Assembly (NCBI RefSeq): GCF_017309585.1
Contig: NZ_CP071321.1
Coordinates: 3,162,001-3,226,000 of the forward strand
Direction of reading: 5' to 3'
Length of the DNA: 64,000 nt
From: Nitrogeniibacter aestuarii
GTDB taxonomy: Bacteria > Pseudomonadota > Gammaproteobacteria > Burkholderiales > Rhodocyclaceae
Part shown: piece after piece, positions 53,923 through 61,757 of the stretch
How positions within the stretch are numbered: the stretch's first letter is position 1
Layout: each line of letters starts with the position of its first letter
Made by a program: the position numbers and the translations under genes
Notes under the pieces: generated by a model
The model's database searches: none
What the model saw: only the letters and a program-made list of their open reading frames with translations
What the model was told of the DNA's origin: nothing

Positions 53923-54731
53923 TCGTATTTCCCTTCAATCATCTGCTGATATTCCCGGGACGTCGGGAAACGGCTCTTGAGCTGGCTCGCATAGGTGGCC
54001 TCACTGTCCTTGTCGCCGCGCTTGTGCTCGATCCGGACGCCCAGCCACAGGGACTCGGCCGAGACCGCACCTTGCTGATGGGCCGAGTTGAGGTAGGCGT
54101 GGGCCGCCTCGTAGTTTTCGCGGAAGAAGGCAGCGGCAGCCAGATTGAGCAGCGCCTGCGTGTTGTTCGGGTCTGCCGCAACCGCCCTTTTAAGGAATGG
54201 CTCTGCCTCTGCATACTTTTGCTGCAGCATCAGACACAGACCAGAGTTCGTCAGGGGCCGCGTCACTGCATCGTAATACGGGTTCCTGGACGCCATGGCG
54301 AGGCGCTCCATGCCCTCGTTATAGCGCTTTTCGACGCACAGATACCAGCCGTAGCTGTTATTGATTTCAGGATCACCGGGCGCCAGGCGTATGGCCTGCT
54401 CGAAGGCTTGCTGAGCCGCCGCCTTGTCCCCCAGAGAGACCAGCAACAATGCATTGAGATGATGCGCCGGCGCGTAGTTGGGGTCGTAAGCCAGGGCGAT
54501 ACGGGCTTCGTCCAACCCGACACCAAAGCGTCCGGCCGAGTAGTAAGCCATTCCCAGATCCGTATGCACCTTGGCACTTCGCTGATTCCTGGTCGTGACC
54601 GGCCGCTCGGACGCGGGCCGCTGAAAATCGGCCGAGGAATTGGGGTTGGTGTTGCGGGCGGGATTGGTGTTACACCCGGCCAGCACCACGACCGGGAGGA
54701 TCGCCATTAGCGCAGTTTTGCTGAACGTCAT
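53919..54731 (-). CDS. pilF: Type IV pilus biogenesis/stability lipoprotein PilF (PilW)
   Basis: The 270-residue outer-membrane lipoprotein is the pilotin that helps PilQ secretin assembly. The signal peptide ends in LAGC (Cys20). TPR repeats fill residues 55-260: KVHTDLGMAYYSAGRFGVGLDEARIALAYDPNYAPAHHLNALLLVSLGD, AIRLAPGDPEINNSYGWYLCVEKRYNEGM, and YLNSAHQQGAVSAESLWLGVRIEHKRGDK. The start overlaps the rlmN stop (ATGA). Its presence implies type IV pili in the organism; other pil genes are not here. Confidence 0.94.
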   Translation of the reverse strand: MTFSKTALMAILPVVVLAGCNTNPARNTNPNSSADFQRPASERPVTTRNQRSAKVHTDLGMAYYSAGRFGVGLDEARIALAYDPNYAPAHHLNALLLVSLGDKAAAQQAFEQAIRLAPGDPEINNSYGWYLCVEKRYNEGMERLAMASRNPYYDAVTRPLTNSGLCLMLQQKYAEAEPFLKRAVAADPNNTQALLNLAAAAFFRENYEAAHAYLNSAHQQGAVSAESLWLGVRIEHKRGDKDSEATYASQLKSRFPTSREYQQMIEGKYE

Positions 54732-55825
54732 GAACGGAGCGTACTCGCAGGTTGAATGGTTTGGGTGCGGCGGGTCTTGTCGAGCACCTGGCCCGCCAGC
54801 TGGCCGCAAGCCGCATCCACGTCATCGCCGCGGGTCTTGCGGGTGGTCGCGACCAGTCCAGCGTCCTGAAGGATACCGGCAAAGCGTCGAATCCGCTCGG
54901 CAGGGGTTCGACGATAAGGCGAGTTCGGAAACGGATTGAACGGAATCAGGTTGTACTTGCAGGGCACTTCGCGCGCGATGGAGATCAACTCGCGGGCGTG
55001 GCTGTCGGCGTCGTTGATACCGTCGAGCATCACATACTCGAACGTCACGAAATCGCGCGGCGCTGCCGTCAGATAGCGATTGCAGGCCGCCAGCAATTCC
55101 TTGAGCGGGTACTTCTGGTTGATGGGGACGAGTTCGTCGCGCAGCTTGTCATTCGGTGCATGCAGGGAGACCGCCAAGGCCACCGGGCAGGCTTCGCGCA
55201 ATCGATCCATCGCCGGGACAATGCCGGACGTGGACACCGTGACGCGGCGACGCGACAGGCCGTAGGCGTGGTCATCGAGCATCAGCTTGAGGGCCGTCAC
55301 CACATTATCGAGGTTGGCCAGCGGTTCGCCCATGCCCATCATGACCACATTGCTGATCACACGCTCACCATCGGCCGTCGCGCCCAGCAGGCGATTGGCG
55401 AGCCACAGCTGACCAATGATCTCACCGGCGCTCAGGTTGCGATTGAAGCCCTGCTTGCCGGTGGAGCAAAACGAGCAGTCCAGCGCACAGCCGGCTTGCG
55501 AGGAAATGCACAGGGTGCCGCGATTGGATTCGGGAATGAAGACGCTTTCGACGGCGTTGCCGTTACCGACGTCGATCAGCCACTTGCGCGTGCCATCGGA
55601 CGATTCGGCGTCTCGAATCGGTTGCGGGCAGCTCACGACCGCCTCTTCGGCGAGCGTGGCGCGCAGCTTTTTGGCGACATCGGTCATCTGATCGAAATCG
55701 CTGACACCGAAACGGTGAATCCAGCGCACGACCTGCTTTGCGCGAAACGGCTTTTCACCGCGCGCAGCCAACCAGTCGATGAGACCATCGACGTCGAAAT
55801 CGAGCAAATTGACCTTGTCTGCCAT
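54728..55825 (-). CDS. rlmN: Dual-specificity RNA methyltransferase RlmN
   Basis: This radical SAM enzyme makes m2A in 23S rRNA (A2503) and in tRNA. The 365-residue protein has the cluster motif C-A-L-D-C-S-F-C (Cys113, 117, 120), GMGEPLANLDNVVTALKLM, and the second conserved Cys near the C-terminus in RGDDVDAACGQL. It starts MADKVNLLDFDVDGLIDWL. ndk lies upstream across a 77-base gap with a hairpin. Confidence 0.97.
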   Translation of the reverse strand: MADKVNLLDFDVDGLIDWLAARGEKPFRAKQVVRWIHRFGVSDFDQMTDVAKKLRATLAEEAVVSCPQPIRDAESSDGTRKWLIDVGNGNAVESVFIPESNRGTLCISSQAGCALDCSFCSTGKQGFNRNLSAGEIIGQLWLANRLLGATADGERVISNVVMMGMGEPLANLDNVVTALKLMLDDHAYGLSRRRVTVSTSGIVPAMDRLREACPVALAVSLHAPNDKLRDELVPINQKYPLKELLAACNRYLTAAPRDFVTFEYVMLDGINDADSHARELISIAREVPCKYNLIPFNPFPNSPYRRTPAERIRRFAGILQDAGLVATTRKTRGDDVDAACGQLAGQVLDKTRRTQTIQPASTLRS

Positions 55826-55855
55826 GGTGTTTCTACTCCTCGCCTCAAATAGGAA

Positions 55856-55876
55856 TCGGCCCGACGACCGGGCCGA
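55856..55876 (-). terminator. Hairpin between ndk and rlmN
   Basis: TCGGCCCG (55856-55863) pairs with CGGGCCGA (55869-55876) with a five-base loop. On the minus strand it is followed by TTCCTATTTG, a poor U tract, so it may give partial termination between ndk and the rest of the operon. Confidence 0.45.
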
Positions 55877-55902
55877 CCCTGTTGGCGAGCAAACCGCAGC
55901 GA

Positions 55903-56328
55903 TCAGCGGCTGTAAACGTTCATGCCGGGGAAGAAGAAGGACACTTCAACCGCGGCGGTTTCCGGTGCGTCGGAACCGTGGACCGCATTGGCGTCGATGG
56001 ATTCCGCGAAATCGGCACGGATGGTGCCCGGAGCGGCTTCTTTCGGGTTGGTGGCACCCATCAGCTCACGGTTCTTGGCGATGGCGCCTTCACCTTCCAG
56101 CACCTGGATCATCACCGGACCGGAGGTCATGAACTCGACCAGATCCTTGAAGAAGGGGCGCTCTTTGTGCACAGCGTAGAACTGACCTGCTTCCTGCTCG
56201 GACAGGTGAGCCATCTTCGACGCGATGATCTTCAGGCCAGCGTCTTCAAAACGCTGGTAGATCTTGCCGATCACGTTCTTGGCGACGGCGTCGGGTTTGA
56301 TGATGGACAGGGTGCGTTCGATTGCCAT
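55903..56328 (-). CDS. ndk: Nucleoside diphosphate kinase
   Basis: The 141-residue enzyme equilibrates NDP and NTP pools. It begins MAIERTLSIIKPDAVAKNVIGKIYQRFEDAGL; the active-site histidine is His117 in NAVHGSDAPETA. It is the first gene of the co-oriented chain ending at purA. The upstream gap of 107 bases to dctP is a likely promoter region. Confidence 0.98.
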   Translation of the reverse strand: MAIERTLSIIKPDAVAKNVIGKIYQRFEDAGLKIIASKMAHLSEQEAGQFYAVHKERPFFKDLVEFMTSGPVMIQVLEGEGAIAKNRELMGATNPKEAAPGTIRADFAESIDANAVHGSDAPETAAVEVSFFFPGMNVYSR

Positions 56329-56435
56329 GGATGTGCTCCAGTACGTCTAAGTGGTTCAAGAAAAAGCTTAACGGAGCATTCTAGCAATAAACGGCGACAA
56401 CTCCCATCTTCACCCGTTACCGGAATTGACCACGC

Positions 56436-57443
56436 TCATTCGAGGGCGTCCGGGTCGAATCCCGTCTCATCGTAGATATCCTCGATCAGGCCCTCGCCAA
56501 TCCAGCCCGCCATGGCTTTGTGCACAGGCAGCAGGGCACGTTTGAAGGCGATCCGTTCCTCCTCGGTCGGTTCGTGAATCTCGGTCGTGCCGGCTGAACG
56601 CACGGCTTCGAGCGCCTTTTCATTCTCGGCCCGGGCAATCGTGTTGGTGTATTCGGTGGCATCGCGCATGGCGCGCTCCAGGGCAGCCCGGATACTGCCA
56701 GGCAGGCCATTCCAGAACTTTGCATTGGTAATGACGGCGTAGCCCAGATAGCCATGATTGGTGAGCGTCATATGCGACTGCACCTCGTTCATTCGCTGGG
56801 TATAGAAGTTCGAGTGCGGGTTCTCGGTGCCATCGACCACATGCGCCGCCAGCGCCTGATAGACCTCGGAAAACGCAGTCACCCTCGGAGAAGCGCCCAG
56901 CGCGCGCATCTGTGCGTCGAGGACTTTCGACGACTGGATGCGCATCGACAGCCCACGCAAATCTTCCGGCCGGCGGATGGGGCGGTTGGCAGAGAAGGAC
57001 TTGAATCCGTTGTCCCAGAACGCCAGTCCCTTGATGCCGCGAGGCTCAAGCAATGCGAGCATTTCCTGGCCCAACGGCCCGCGAGTCACTTTGTGCAGCG
57101 CCTCGGCGCTGTCAAAGATGTAAGGCAGATCGAACACTTCGAACGCACGCACGCCCAATGGGCCGAACTTGGCCAGCGACGGCGCAATGAATTCGACGGC
57201 GCCCAGTTGCAGCGCCTCCATTTCTTCCTTGTCCTTGTAGAGGGAACTGTTTGGATAGACCTCCACGCGAACGGCGCCTGCCGTGTATTGCGCCGCCAGT
57301 TCGGCGAATTTCTCTGCCCCCAGCCCCTTGGGCGTATTCGGCGCCACGACGTGACTGAATTTAAGCACCATCGGTTCGGCAGCGATGACCGGCAGGGCAC
57401 TGCACCCGAGCACAAGCCCGAGGATCCATGTACGCAAACACAC
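56436..57443 (-). CDS. TRAP transporter DctP-type substrate-binding protein
   Basis: The 335-residue periplasmic binding protein captures C4-dicarboxylates or other organic acids. It has a signal peptide (LRTWILGLVLGCSALPVIAAE), then the DctP fold: LKFSHVVAPNTPKGLGAEKFAELAAQYTAGAVRVEVYPNSSLYKDKEEMEALQLGAVEFIAPSLAKFG, DLPYIFDSAEALHKV, the ligand Arg region SMRIQSSKVLDAQMRALGASP, and ENPHSNFYTQRMNEVQSHMTLTNHGYLGYAV. The GTG start at 57443 has AGGAGG upstream. The membrane subunits DctQ and DctM are not next to it. It is divergent from a DctS-like sensor that may control it. Confidence 0.9.
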   Translation of the reverse strand: MCLRTWILGLVLGCSALPVIAAEPMVLKFSHVVAPNTPKGLGAEKFAELAAQYTAGAVRVEVYPNSSLYKDKEEMEALQLGAVEFIAPSLAKFGPLGVRAFEVFDLPYIFDSAEALHKVTRGPLGQEMLALLEPRGIKGLAFWDNGFKSFSANRPIRRPEDLRGLSMRIQSSKVLDAQMRALGASPRVTAFSEVYQALAAHVVDGTENPHSNFYTQRMNEVQSHMTLTNHGYLGYAVITNAKFWNGLPGSIRAALERAMRDATEYTNTIARAENEKALEAVRSAGTTEIHEPTEEERIAFKRALLPVHKAMAGWIGEGLIEDIYDETGFDPDALE

Positions 57444-57534
57444 GGGTCCATCTCCTCCTGTTGTTGTTTTCCAGCATTTCTTAGACCGAACAAAGCGGGC
57501 ATCATGCGCTGAACCACCGACTTTTTTCCGCGCC

Positions 57535-59502
57535 ATGCCCCACACCGATCAACGCGCTTACGCTACCACACCCGCCTGGTACTGGCGCCTGCCCTCCATC
57601 ACGCTCGGCCTGATGCTCATCGGGATCATCGCGCTGGTATGGATGACCCGGCACTTCGACGACGAGAAGCAGCGCGAGACCCTCATCAACGACGTGCTGT
57701 GGATGGAGCAGGACTTGCGCTTTCGCCTGGACCGGAACGAGGAATACCTCGCCGAGGCCGGACAATCCCTGCTCTCGGAGAACGAAGTCAGCGCCAAGAC
57801 CGATGCCCGCATCGACCAGCTACTGAAGCCGGATACCGGCCTGGTCCAGATTCAGTGGCTGGACAGCGAAGGCAACACGCTCGGCGGGCGTCCCTACGCA
57901 TCAGAAGATGTCAGCGTGGGTGAGACCCGCGGCGCCCTGCCCTCGACCGAAGACGCCCGGCTGGCACAGGCCGTCGGGCGCCCCGTCTACGGTGCCGCCT
58001 ATCCGGTGCTTGGCGACAAATGGCGCTTCAACGTGCACGTGCCGGTCTTCACGGGCAGCCGTTACGTGGGCACGGTTGTGGGGGTCTACTCGATGCAGCA
58101 CCTCGTGGTGCGGGAGCTGCCCTGGTGGTTCTCGGAGCGCTACCGGGTGAGCGTTCATGACGCCGATGGCCATGAGATCGCCGCCAAATCCAAGGTCGAA
58201 GCCCAGCCCGGCCACCAGCAATACGCCATCGCCTTCGACCCGCCCGGCTACGGGCTCACACTCAAGGTCACCGCCTACAAGGCCCCCACCCGCTGGGTGC
58301 CGGTCTTGCTCATCAGCGCGTTGGTGTTTCTCGGCGGCGTCATCGTCTGGAGCCTGTGGCAACTGCGCCAGCACACGATCGGCCGTCAACAGGCGGAAAT
58401 GGCCCTGCGCGAGCAGATCTCCTATCGTCAGGCCATGGAAGGCTCACTGCTCACAGGACTTCGAGCGCGCGACATGGAGGGACGCATTACCTTTGTGAAC
58501 CCGGCCTTCTGCCGGATGACCGGCTTTGCCGAGGACGAGCTCATCGGCGTCGCCCCCCCCATGCCGTACTGGGACCCGGACAATATCGAACGCACCCGGG
58601 CCATCCACGATGAGATCCTGGCCAGCGGTGCACCGCGTGAAGGGGTTGAAATCCGCTTCCGCCATAAAGACGGACACATGATCGACGCACTGATCTTCGA
58701 GGCACCCCTGATCGATGCCACCGGTACCCACGCCGGGTGGATGGGTTCATTCCTCGACATCACCAGCCAGAAACGGGCCGAGGCCATGACCCGCCAGCAA
58801 GAAGAGCGCCTGCAAGCCACCTCGCGCCTGATCACCATGGGCGAAATGGCATCGACGCTGGCCCATGAACTCAATCAGCCGCTGGCCGCCATTTCAAGCT
58901 ACAGCTCCGGATGCATCAACCAGCTCGAAAAACCGCTGTCGGACACCGCTGAACTGCGCGACATTATCGGCAAGATCACCCGCCAGGCCCGCCGCGCCGG
59001 CGACATCATCCGGCGCGTGCACGACTTCGTCCGGCGCAGCGAACCCAAACGCGAATCCATCGACCTGAACAGCATCATCACCGAAGCGGTCGCCCTCGTT
59101 GAGGCCGATGCCCGTAAGCGGGTGGTCAACATCGACACCCAGTTCGCCCCCATGCCGCTGCCCGTCAACGCAGACCCGGTCATGCTCGAACAGGTGGCCA
59201 TCAACCTGATCCGTAACGGGATGGACGCCATGCGCGATACCACGGACCGCCCACGCACCATCCGGGTCGAAACCTTCGGCGAGGATCGTCAGGTATACCT
59301 GCGTGTGACCGACGCCGGCCGCGGTATCGACCCCGAAGCCGCCAAGCGGATCTTCGAGCCCTTTTTCACCACCAAGGACGAAGGCATGGGCATGGGCCTG
59401 AATATCTGCCGCTCCATCGCCGAACTGCACAACGGCCGGCTCACCTTCGAAGACAACCCGCACGGTGGTACGATCTTCACGTTCTCACTCCCGCACGCAT
59501 GA
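57535..59502 (+). CDS. Sensor histidine kinase (DctS-like), PAS domain
   Basis: The 655-residue inner-membrane kinase has two helices: ITLGLMLIGIIALVWM (about 20-36) and WVPVLLISALVFLGGVIVWSLW (about 258-279), flanking a periplasmic sensing domain. A PAS domain (FVNPAFCRMTGFAEDELIGVAPPMPYWDPD with a PAC segment GWMGSFLDITSQKRAE) comes next. The HisKA box is ITMGEMASTLAHELNQPLAAISSY with phosphorylated His444. The HATPase has QVAINLIRNGMDAM, VTDAGRGIDPEAAKRIFEPFFTTKDEGMGMGLNICRSI. DctS/DctR pairs regulate dicarboxylate transport; here it is divergent from a TRAP binding protein. The ligand is inferred. Confidence 0.9.
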   Translation: MPHTDQRAYATTPAWYWRLPSITLGLMLIGIIALVWMTRHFDDEKQRETLINDVLWMEQDLRFRLDRNEEYLAEAGQSLLSENEVSAKTDARIDQLLKPDTGLVQIQWLDSEGNTLGGRPYASEDVSVGETRGALPSTEDARLAQAVGRPVYGAAYPVLGDKWRFNVHVPVFTGSRYVGTVVGVYSMQHLVVRELPWWFSERYRVSVHDADGHEIAAKSKVEAQPGHQQYAIAFDPPGYGLTLKVTAYKAPTRWVPVLLISALVFLGGVIVWSLWQLRQHTIGRQQAEMALREQISYRQAMEGSLLTGLRARDMEGRITFVNPAFCRMTGFAEDELIGVAPPMPYWDPDNIERTRAIHDEILASGAPREGVEIRFRHKDGHMIDALIFEAPLIDATGTHAGWMGSFLDITSQKRAEAMTRQQEERLQATSRLITMGEMASTLAHELNQPLAAISSYSSGCINQLEKPLSDTAELRDIIGKITRQARRAGDIIRRVHDFVRRSEPKRESIDLNSIITEAVALVEADARKRVVNIDTQFAPMPLPVNADPVMLEQVAINLIRNGMDAMRDTTDRPRTIRVETFGEDRQVYLRVTDAGRGIDPEAAKRIFEPFFTTKDEGMGMGLNICRSIAELHNGRLTFEDNPHGGTIFTFSLPHA

Positions 59503-60152
59503 TGAGCACACACGCCAAGCCGCTGACCCACATCGTTGACGACGACGAAGCCATTCGCGACGCCCTCGCCTGGCTGTTCAAGACCCGCGACGTGCCTTGC
59601 GAGACCTGGCGCTCGGCCGAGGACTTCCTCGACGCGTGGACCGCAGACCGTCGCGGCTGCATCGTCATGGATATCCGCATGGACGGCATGAGCGGGCTGG
59701 ATTGCTCGAATGAATTGCGCCGGCGCGGCAACCTCATGCCGATCATTTTCATCACGGGCCATGGCGATGTCCCCATGGCTGTGGGCGCGCTCAAGCGGGG
59801 CGCCTTCGATTTCATCGAAAAACCCTTCGACGACAACGCCCTGGTCGACATCGTCCAGTCCGCGCTGGCAGAGGACGAACGCCTGGCTGAGCAGCGCGCC
59901 ACCCAGGAGGATGTCGCCCACCGTATGGAGCAACTGACCACGCGCGAACGTGAGGTCATGGGGCTGATACTTGCCGGCAAGTTCAACAAGGTCATCGCCG
60001 ACGAACTGAACATCTCGATGCGGACGGTCGAGGTTCATCGAGCACGCGTGTTCGACAAGATGGGCGTGCGCTCCGCGGTCGAACTGGCCCAGCAATTGAC
60101 CCTGGCCGGCCTCTACGAAAGCATCACCCCTGAGGCAGATAGCGACGCCTGA
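59499..60152 (+). CDS. FixJ/NarL-type response regulator (DctR-like)
   Basis: The 217-residue regulator has a receiver domain with acidic pocket DDDE (14-17), phosphoacceptor Asp58 in IVMDIRMDGMSGL, and the lysine in FIEKPFD. A LuxR-type helix-turn-helix follows (LTTREREVMGLILAGKFNKVIADELNISMRTVEVHRARVFDKMGVRSAVELAQQL). Its ATGA start overlaps the kinase stop, so they form one coupled operon. Target promoters are likely in the gap between dctP and the kinase. Confidence 0.92.
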   Translation: MMSTHAKPLTHIVDDDEAIRDALAWLFKTRDVPCETWRSAEDFLDAWTADRRGCIVMDIRMDGMSGLDCSNELRRRGNLMPIIFITGHGDVPMAVGALKRGAFDFIEKPFDDNALVDIVQSALAEDERLAEQRATQEDVAHRMEQLTTREREVMGLILAGKFNKVIADELNISMRTVEVHRARVFDKMGVRSAVELAQQLTLAGLYESITPEADSDA

Positions 60153-60165
60153 AACCCCTGACATC

Positions 60166-60200
60166 AAAACGGCCGACTGCCCCTCAGGGACAGCCGGCCG
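60166..60200 (-). terminator. Intrinsic terminator of the repeat-protein gene
   Basis: On the minus strand a 13-bp stem (GGCCGGCTGTCCC with GGGCAGTCGGCC plus wobble pairs) is followed by TTTTGAT. The repeat-protein stop is 26 bases upstream. Confidence 0.75.
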
Positions 60201-60225
60201 CCGTGAAGTGCCTCAGGTGTTCCGG

Positions 60226-60594
60226 TCAGTCAGCGGTGAAGTGATCGCGATACACGAAGACGTTCGTGCTCGCATGGACACTCTTTTCCATGACCGGACC
60301 AGCAGCACCGCGCAGCCCGGCACCCAGCGCATCGCGAGAGGCGTAGCTCGGCCCTTCAGCGAAAAAGACGTGCTGCAGTGACGCGTGCGGGTCGGCACTG
60401 ACAGCGCCATCATCCATCACCGGGCCGGCCGGACCGCGCAGGCCGGCAGCGGCGCTCTGAGTATAGCCGTAGCTCGGGCCGTCACCCCAGAGTGCAGACT
60501 GGACAACGAGATGCGGATCGGCCGAGGTAGCGCCGGCAAGCGGTGCGAGGGCGATGGCGGCAAGGGCGATAACGGTTTTGATTTGGGTCTTCAT
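60226..60594 (-). CDS. Small secreted protein of tandem repeats, function unknown
   Basis: The 122-residue protein has a clear signal peptide (MKTQIKTVIALAAIALAPLAGA). The mature part is two tandem 41-42-residue repeats: residues 24-65 and 66-106. Each has SADPH, then GPSY, GLRG, AGPVM. A third, truncated repeat (HAS-x-NVF) ends the protein. There is no Cys and no membrane helix. I recognise no family. It is divergent from a secreted HExxH protein and stands after the two-component pair. A structural or binding role outside the cytoplasm is the only supportable guess. Confidence 0.75.
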   Translation of the reverse strand: MKTQIKTVIALAAIALAPLAGATSADPHLVVQSALWGDGPSYGYTQSAAAGLRGPAGPVMDDGAVSADPHASLQHVFFAEGPSYASRDALGAGLRGAAGPVMEKSVHASTNVFVYRDHFTAD

Positions 60595-60821
60595 GATGTA
60601 CTCCTGAACATTTGATAGCCGGCGTCAGGCCGGTGACTGTCTGGACATCGAGACAAGCGCGGAACCGTGATTTCAGATCATCGGCATATTCCGCACGGGT
60701 TTCTCGTGCCTGCACTGATGAGACAGACCCACCTCCGGATTTCTTACACCGCCCCCGACAATTCTTTTCCAATGCCGGATCGCGGCATACACTGGATGAC
60801 CCGGTTCCTCCCTCGCTCGCC

Positions 60822-61757
60822 ATGGAGAACATGCTCAAGAAGCTGACGAGACGCACGGCTCACGTCGCCACCCTGGCCCTCGGCCTGCTGGCGGCCAACG
60901 TCATGGCGAACCCGCACGCAAGCGGCGCTGACGCATTGCCAGTCGCCGGGTCTGCCAGCGAGGTTTTCATCGAGATCGAACCGTTCGGCTGGGGCGCGAC
61001 CGACATCGACACGCTCCAAGGCCTGCTGCGCGAAGTCCACGCCATCTATGCCAATGCCCGCGTCAGCGCCGGCCCCGCCCGCTTTCATGTCGCACCCACC
61101 CATGACGGCCCGATCGTACTTCGGGATCGCGGGCCGGAAACGACATATCAGGTGCGCCTCTCGGCCAGAGACGGGCGCTGGTATCAGTTCGCGTACCAGT
61201 ACGCCCATGAGCTGTGCCATGTGTATGCCAATTTTTCGCTCCGGCACATGTCACAGTCACGAACCAACAATGAACTGCAGTGGTTCGAAGAGAGTCTGTG
61301 TGAGGCCGCAAGCCTGTACTCACTCAGACGTCTCGCCGAGCGCTGGGCAGATCCGGGCCACCCCTGGCATCCCAGCGCAGCACTCTTCAAGCGATACGAA
61401 CGACTGCTGCGCGAGGCGCCGCACCGGCAACTGCCTGACGGCGAGAGCCTGGCGCAATGGTATGAAGCGCACGCACACAGTCTGGGCACCGATCCGTACC
61501 AGCGTCAGAAGAACGAGGTCGTTGCCAACCACCTGCTCACCCTGTTCGAAGCCGCGCCCGGCAGCATTGCCTCCATGGCTTACCTCAGCCGGTGTGAAGG
61601 CGGCGCAACGGGGGATTTTGAAGCTCTGCTCAAAGCCTGGCACGCCGCCTGTCCTGACCAGCACCGCCAGATGATCGAGGAGACCATGGCCTTGTTCGGC
61701 ATGACACCGCCCGCCGCCATTGAAACCTTGCCGGATCAGTCGATCACGTCGCAATAG
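60822..61757 (+). CDS. Secreted HExxH protein, putative metalloprotease
   Basis: The 311-residue protein has an N-terminal signal peptide (HVATLALGLLAANVMA-N). It holds a zincin motif HELCH at 129-133 with an acidic segment WFEESLCEAASLY (Glu156-157, Glu161) 24-28 residues later that could give the third zinc ligand. The region before it (IEIEPFGWGATDIDTLQGLLREVHAIYANARV) is like the N-terminal half of small metallopeptidases. No other domain is seen. ATG 60822 or ATG 60831 could be the start; the latter has GGAG only 3 bases upstream. It overlaps tilS convergently by 22 bases. The peptidase role is inferred from the motif. Confidence 0.68.
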   Translation: MENMLKKLTRRTAHVATLALGLLAANVMANPHASGADALPVAGSASEVFIEIEPFGWGATDIDTLQGLLREVHAIYANARVSAGPARFHVAPTHDGPIVLRDRGPETTYQVRLSARDGRWYQFAYQYAHELCHVYANFSLRHMSQSRTNNELQWFEESLCEAASLYSLRRLAERWADPGHPWHPSAALFKRYERLLREAPHRQLPDGESLAQWYEAHAHSLGTDPYQRQKNEVVANHLLTLFEAAPGSIASMAYLSRCEGGATGDFEALLKAWHAACPDQHRQMIEETMALFGMTPPAAIETLPDQSITSQ

